DNA from: Cololabis saira
Taxonomy: Eukaryota > Chordata > Actinopteri > Beloniformes > Belonidae
Direction: 5' to 3'
Length of the DNA: 64,000 nt
Assembly: GCF_033807715.1 (NCBI RefSeq)
Contig: NC_084601.1
Location: forward strand, 17,786,690 to 17,850,689
Shown: one piece after another, positions 61,024 through 64,000 of the stretch
Layout: every line of letters starts with the position of its first letter
Numbering within the stretch: the stretch's first letter is position 1
The notes under the pieces: generated by a model
What the model was told of the DNA's origin: nothing
Database searches by the model: none
Seen by the model: only the letters and a program-made list of their open reading frames with translations
Program-made: the position numbers and the translations under genes

Positions 61024-62835
61024 GAGTGAGGAGGCTTCAGATGTATGTCTTTTTTTTTTTTGGTTGGTTTTGTTTTGTTTTGTTTCTGGGTTTTTTTCTG
61101 GAACTCTCGGAGGTGCAGAGTTGGAGTCAGGCAGTGAGAACTCACACTTGTAAAACACTAAGTAACGCACTCTACGAAAGCGGTCCCCTCAAAGACACAT
61201 TCCCAGGATAGAAGCGCTACATCAAATTACACCCCTCCTTGAACACTGCTTTGATAAAGTGTTTGTTTTAGCCCGGAGCATTTCATTGTTTGTGCTTAGA
61301 TGAGCACTGAGTCATGGGTATAAAAGTCCACAGCAAACACCAGAGCCTGCACTTAAGTCAGCCTCCTGTTACGAAGCACTAACTTTTTTTCTTCTTTTTT
61401 TTTAATCGTGGATTCAAAAAATTTGAGGGTAAATATGAACATGTTGCAAGCAGAAAGCTTTCTGTGCTGCAACCTTATTATCCTTCTTTGACACATTAAG
61501 GTGTCAAAGAATATTCTGCTGTGAACATCTGTTTGGAATTAAATGCCTTATGTAGTTAAATTTGACTGTCTGAAGATATTTTTAAGTGGAGAGTGAAGAG
61601 AAAAAAAGGAATACAATTACATGATCTGTGGCATTCTTGTTACCTGTCATTGAAATGCGGCTTGAGCAGGTTAAAACATTTGAACTGCAACTTTTATTTA
61701 CCAACCATTTCCCTCTGCAGTGACTGTATCTTTGTCTTATCAATAGACTGTTTATCAGGTCCTTGATAAATGAAGTCCATGATTTTGAGAAGACTTTACT
61801 CTTCAGTATAACGACATTCAAATAAATTACTGTTCTTTTCATGGTTCAGGGATTCCTAACCTAACAATAATACAGGACATTTTTTTTTTTTTTTTTTTTT
61901 ATCCAATAGCCTTCTACCACTTTTTAGTCTGCCCTCAACCTGTGGGATATCTATAAACAGCTTTTGTTCCAGCAAGTAAAAACTGCTAGTGCATCACTAC
62001 AGCCTCTCCATTTGTACCAAGAACATTTCCTCCACACATGGTCGAGCAAAATAAAACATGGCAGGTGATATTGCAATTGAAATGCTTGTTTTGAAAGGAC
62101 ATATATTATCCCCTTTTGCTCCTAAACTGACAAATGTTGAAGTTTTCGTTAGATCCTTCTGCTTCCTCCCACAGTCTGATTGTCATGTGAGCATGCATGA
62201 TTACAGATACTAATTAAGACATACATAGTTTTTACAGAATATTGTATTTATTCAATCTCTGTAATTGATACTAACATGGCATGTCAAACAGCCTGTAATG
62301 ACAAGGACTTTTTCATTCTCAATAAATTTACATGAAAGGAGTGTCTCCTCTGTCAAATATTTTTTCAACAACTGTCTGCATATATATCAATGGTTAGTCC
62401 TTTAATTGGCCAAAACCTTTTTGCCATTATGTATGCATTTTAATCTTGCAGCAGATGTTTTTTTTTGCTTAGGTGTGCATCCAAGTGAATGTATTGTTGT
62501 GCTACAAAGGGGGTGCTGGTTCAGTTATTAAAGAGTTATTAATAATTGTCAATAAACTAGATTACTTATCAAATTGACAACTAAACGGCAAAATCACTTT
62601 CAAGATAACGGTTATTCCACAGAAACACAGTGAGTCCGAGCACAGACCTTTGCGACCAGCAGATGTGACAAATATGTATAAAATAAACACAAACAACTAT
62701 TCTCATTCAAATTAATCAGAATTTAATTACACAAGTGTTAAAAATGATAAAACAACACTTAGGATAAATTCAGATGCCTAAACTACACATGAACAACAAT
62801 GAACTAAACATTAAACACAAACTTCAGATCATCTA
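61024..62835. other. Non-coding stretch
   Basis: A poly-T run of about 22 sits at 61880-61901; otherwise nothing is recognised. Confidence 0.5.
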
Positions 62836-62845
62836 CGTGTGTGTG

Positions 62846-62896
<51 letters not shown>
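62836..62896. repeat. (GT)n-(GCGT)n compound microsatellite
   Basis: About 11 GT units turn into about 9 GCGT units. Confidence 0.97.
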
Positions 62897-62956
62897 CAGA
62901 ACAACGTCACGTCACGTGGACATACGTCAAAATGGTGGACCACGTCATGTCACGTG

Positions 62957-63055
62957 GACCAAAAGAAAAATGGCAGAGAGTGTTACGCAGACCAAAAGAA
63001 AAATGGCGGACAGCATTATGCAGACCAAAAGGAAAGATGAACAACGTCATGGAGT
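62957..63055. repeat. 33-bp tandem repeat, three units
   Basis: GACCAAAAGAAAAATGGC or close variants start at 62957, 62990 and 63023, 33 bases apart. CACGTCA/CACGTGGA motifs occur just upstream (62905-62960). Confidence 0.8.
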
Positions 63056-63289
63056 GAGACAGAAGAAAAGATGGCTGACAAAGTCACGTGGTGACTGAGT
63101 GGCGCGCTTTTCAAAACTACGGGGGAGGTTTCTCCAACCAGATACTGAAAGTATCGGAGGACTAATGGTTGGGGTACTAACGTGTCCGTGTGGGTTAGTG
63201 AGGAGGAAAGGAAAACAGTCACAATATAATACAAACGTAACGACTGCCGGTCTGCATGAGAGACCGTAGGCACGCTACACAAGAATAGC

Positions 63290-63498
63290 CTGGTCCTGCT
63301 CAAGGTTTCTTCCCTCCTAAAAGGAAGTTTTTCCTTGCCACTGTTTGGCTTAAGGTTTTTCTCCCACTAGGGAAGTTTTTACCTGCCATTGTTTATGTAA
63401 TAATTGCTCGATGGTCATGTTCTGGGTCTCTGGAGAGCGCCTAGAGACAACTTCTTTTGTAATAAACGCTATATAAATAAAATTGAATTGAATTGAAT
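63290..63498 (+). mobile_element. 3' end of a fish retroelement with GAATT tail
   Basis: CAAGGTTTCTTCCCTCCTAA, AGTTTTTCCTTGCCACTGT and GCTATATAAATAAAATTGAA then GAATTGAATTGAA. This is a very common teleost LINE-type 3' end. The 5' side is truncated and no coding part is kept. Confidence 0.7.
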
Positions 63499-64000
63499 AG
63501 GCAAAAACATAATCACGCCAACAGCTTTGAAACTGGCACGATCTCTCACCACCGATACCTTTATCGTTCTGCTGTTTCCCACTCAGAAGCTAGTGTCTGG
63601 GGTTGAACCCACCACCCTCGCTCTAAACTTTGGACGGGAAACAGGAGCACGGAGCGCTTTGTTAGTGAGGGAACACTTAACAAACGTAACGACCGTCTGT
63701 CTGCATTAGAGACTGTCAGCAAGTTGGCTGGGCCCAGGCTGCAACTGCAACTCACCAATACTTTTTCACGGACTGGTCATACTCCGCTATTATCGCTGGA
63801 TGATGAACACATGTTTAACGTGCATTGGGTAAAATTAACGTAAGGGGTGTAATTTTCCACCCCGTGCTTGAAGGGAAGTTGAGGAGAGGGAACATTATCC
63901 ACGTTGAGGGAGGCGTTATCTACGTAACATAACATTAAATGTGTGAGCGTGAGCGTATTATCCCTACATCAGCAGGATGAAACACATTGTGAGACAGATG
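63499..64000. other. Non-coding stretch with a repeated block
   Basis: AAACGTAACGACCGTCTGTC near 63683 resembles AAACGTAACGACTGCCGGTC near 63233, on the other side of the retroelement tail. No gene seen. Confidence 0.45.

Overview
The window is vertebrate nuclear DNA, almost certainly from a ray-finned (teleost) fish. The evidence is the repeat content: a Tc1 element, two copies of a Rex3/RTE-like LINE with GATG-type 3' ends, an L2/CR1-type LINE 3' end, a Ty3/gypsy fragment, hAT and PIF-Harbinger elements with intact target-site duplications, a tRNA-derived SINE ending in AATAAAGGCC, and long CA/GT, TA and GAGT microsatellites. No bacterial-type gene, operon, rRNA or confident tRNA gene is present. 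The species cannot be named from this sequence.

Host coding content is sparse. The best case is a plus-strand gene between about 12.7 and 19.1 kb: three small exons (12733-12843, 14708-14791, 15047-15176), an 875-base exon (15322-16196) and a further exon (18976-19121). Splice sites and reading phases agree across 15047-15176, 15322-16196 and 18976-19121. The encoded protein is serine- and acid-rich and low in recognisable domains; I could not identify the gene. The first three exons share their 5' sequence, as if duplicated in tandem. The large exon carries a one-base frame disruption. Candidate exons at 23848-23957 and 35144-35215 may belong to the same gene, with large introns full of transposons.

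Layout: 0-8.5 kb holds a dead Tc1 copy, microsatellites, a hAT element containing a fold-back sequence, and CpG-richer stretches with a possible TATA promoter near 7.4 kb. From 8.5 to 10.2 kb there is a LINE 3' end and copy A of a repeated family (A-E, five copies) that ends in a terminal palindrome and carries 139-bp internal repeats. 12.7-19.1 kb is the exon cluster. 19.9-21.4 kb is a hAT element with a perfect 8-bp TSD. 25.0-27.9 kb holds two Harbinger-type elements, one nested in family copy B. 33.0-34.9 kb is family copy C with an internal duplication and a nested MITE. 37.1-40.9 kb is a near full-length Rex3-like LINE. 42.9-44.0 kb is a gypsy fragment, and 44.3-48.6 kb holds family copies D and E, a TTAA MITE and LINE tails. 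51.4-54.2 kb is a 5'-truncated Rex3-like LINE in the opposite orientation with a 12-bp TSD. 55.9-57.9 kb is a large imperfect palindrome with arms of nearly 1 kb. 60.7-61.0 kb is another TTAA MITE, and the right end has microsatellites and a LINE 3' tail.

Most of the window is therefore intron or intergenic sequence built from layered transposon insertions, and several of the insertions can be ordered in time by nesting. The features most worth following up are the tandem-duplicated exons, the large palindrome, and the 139-bp-repeat family.
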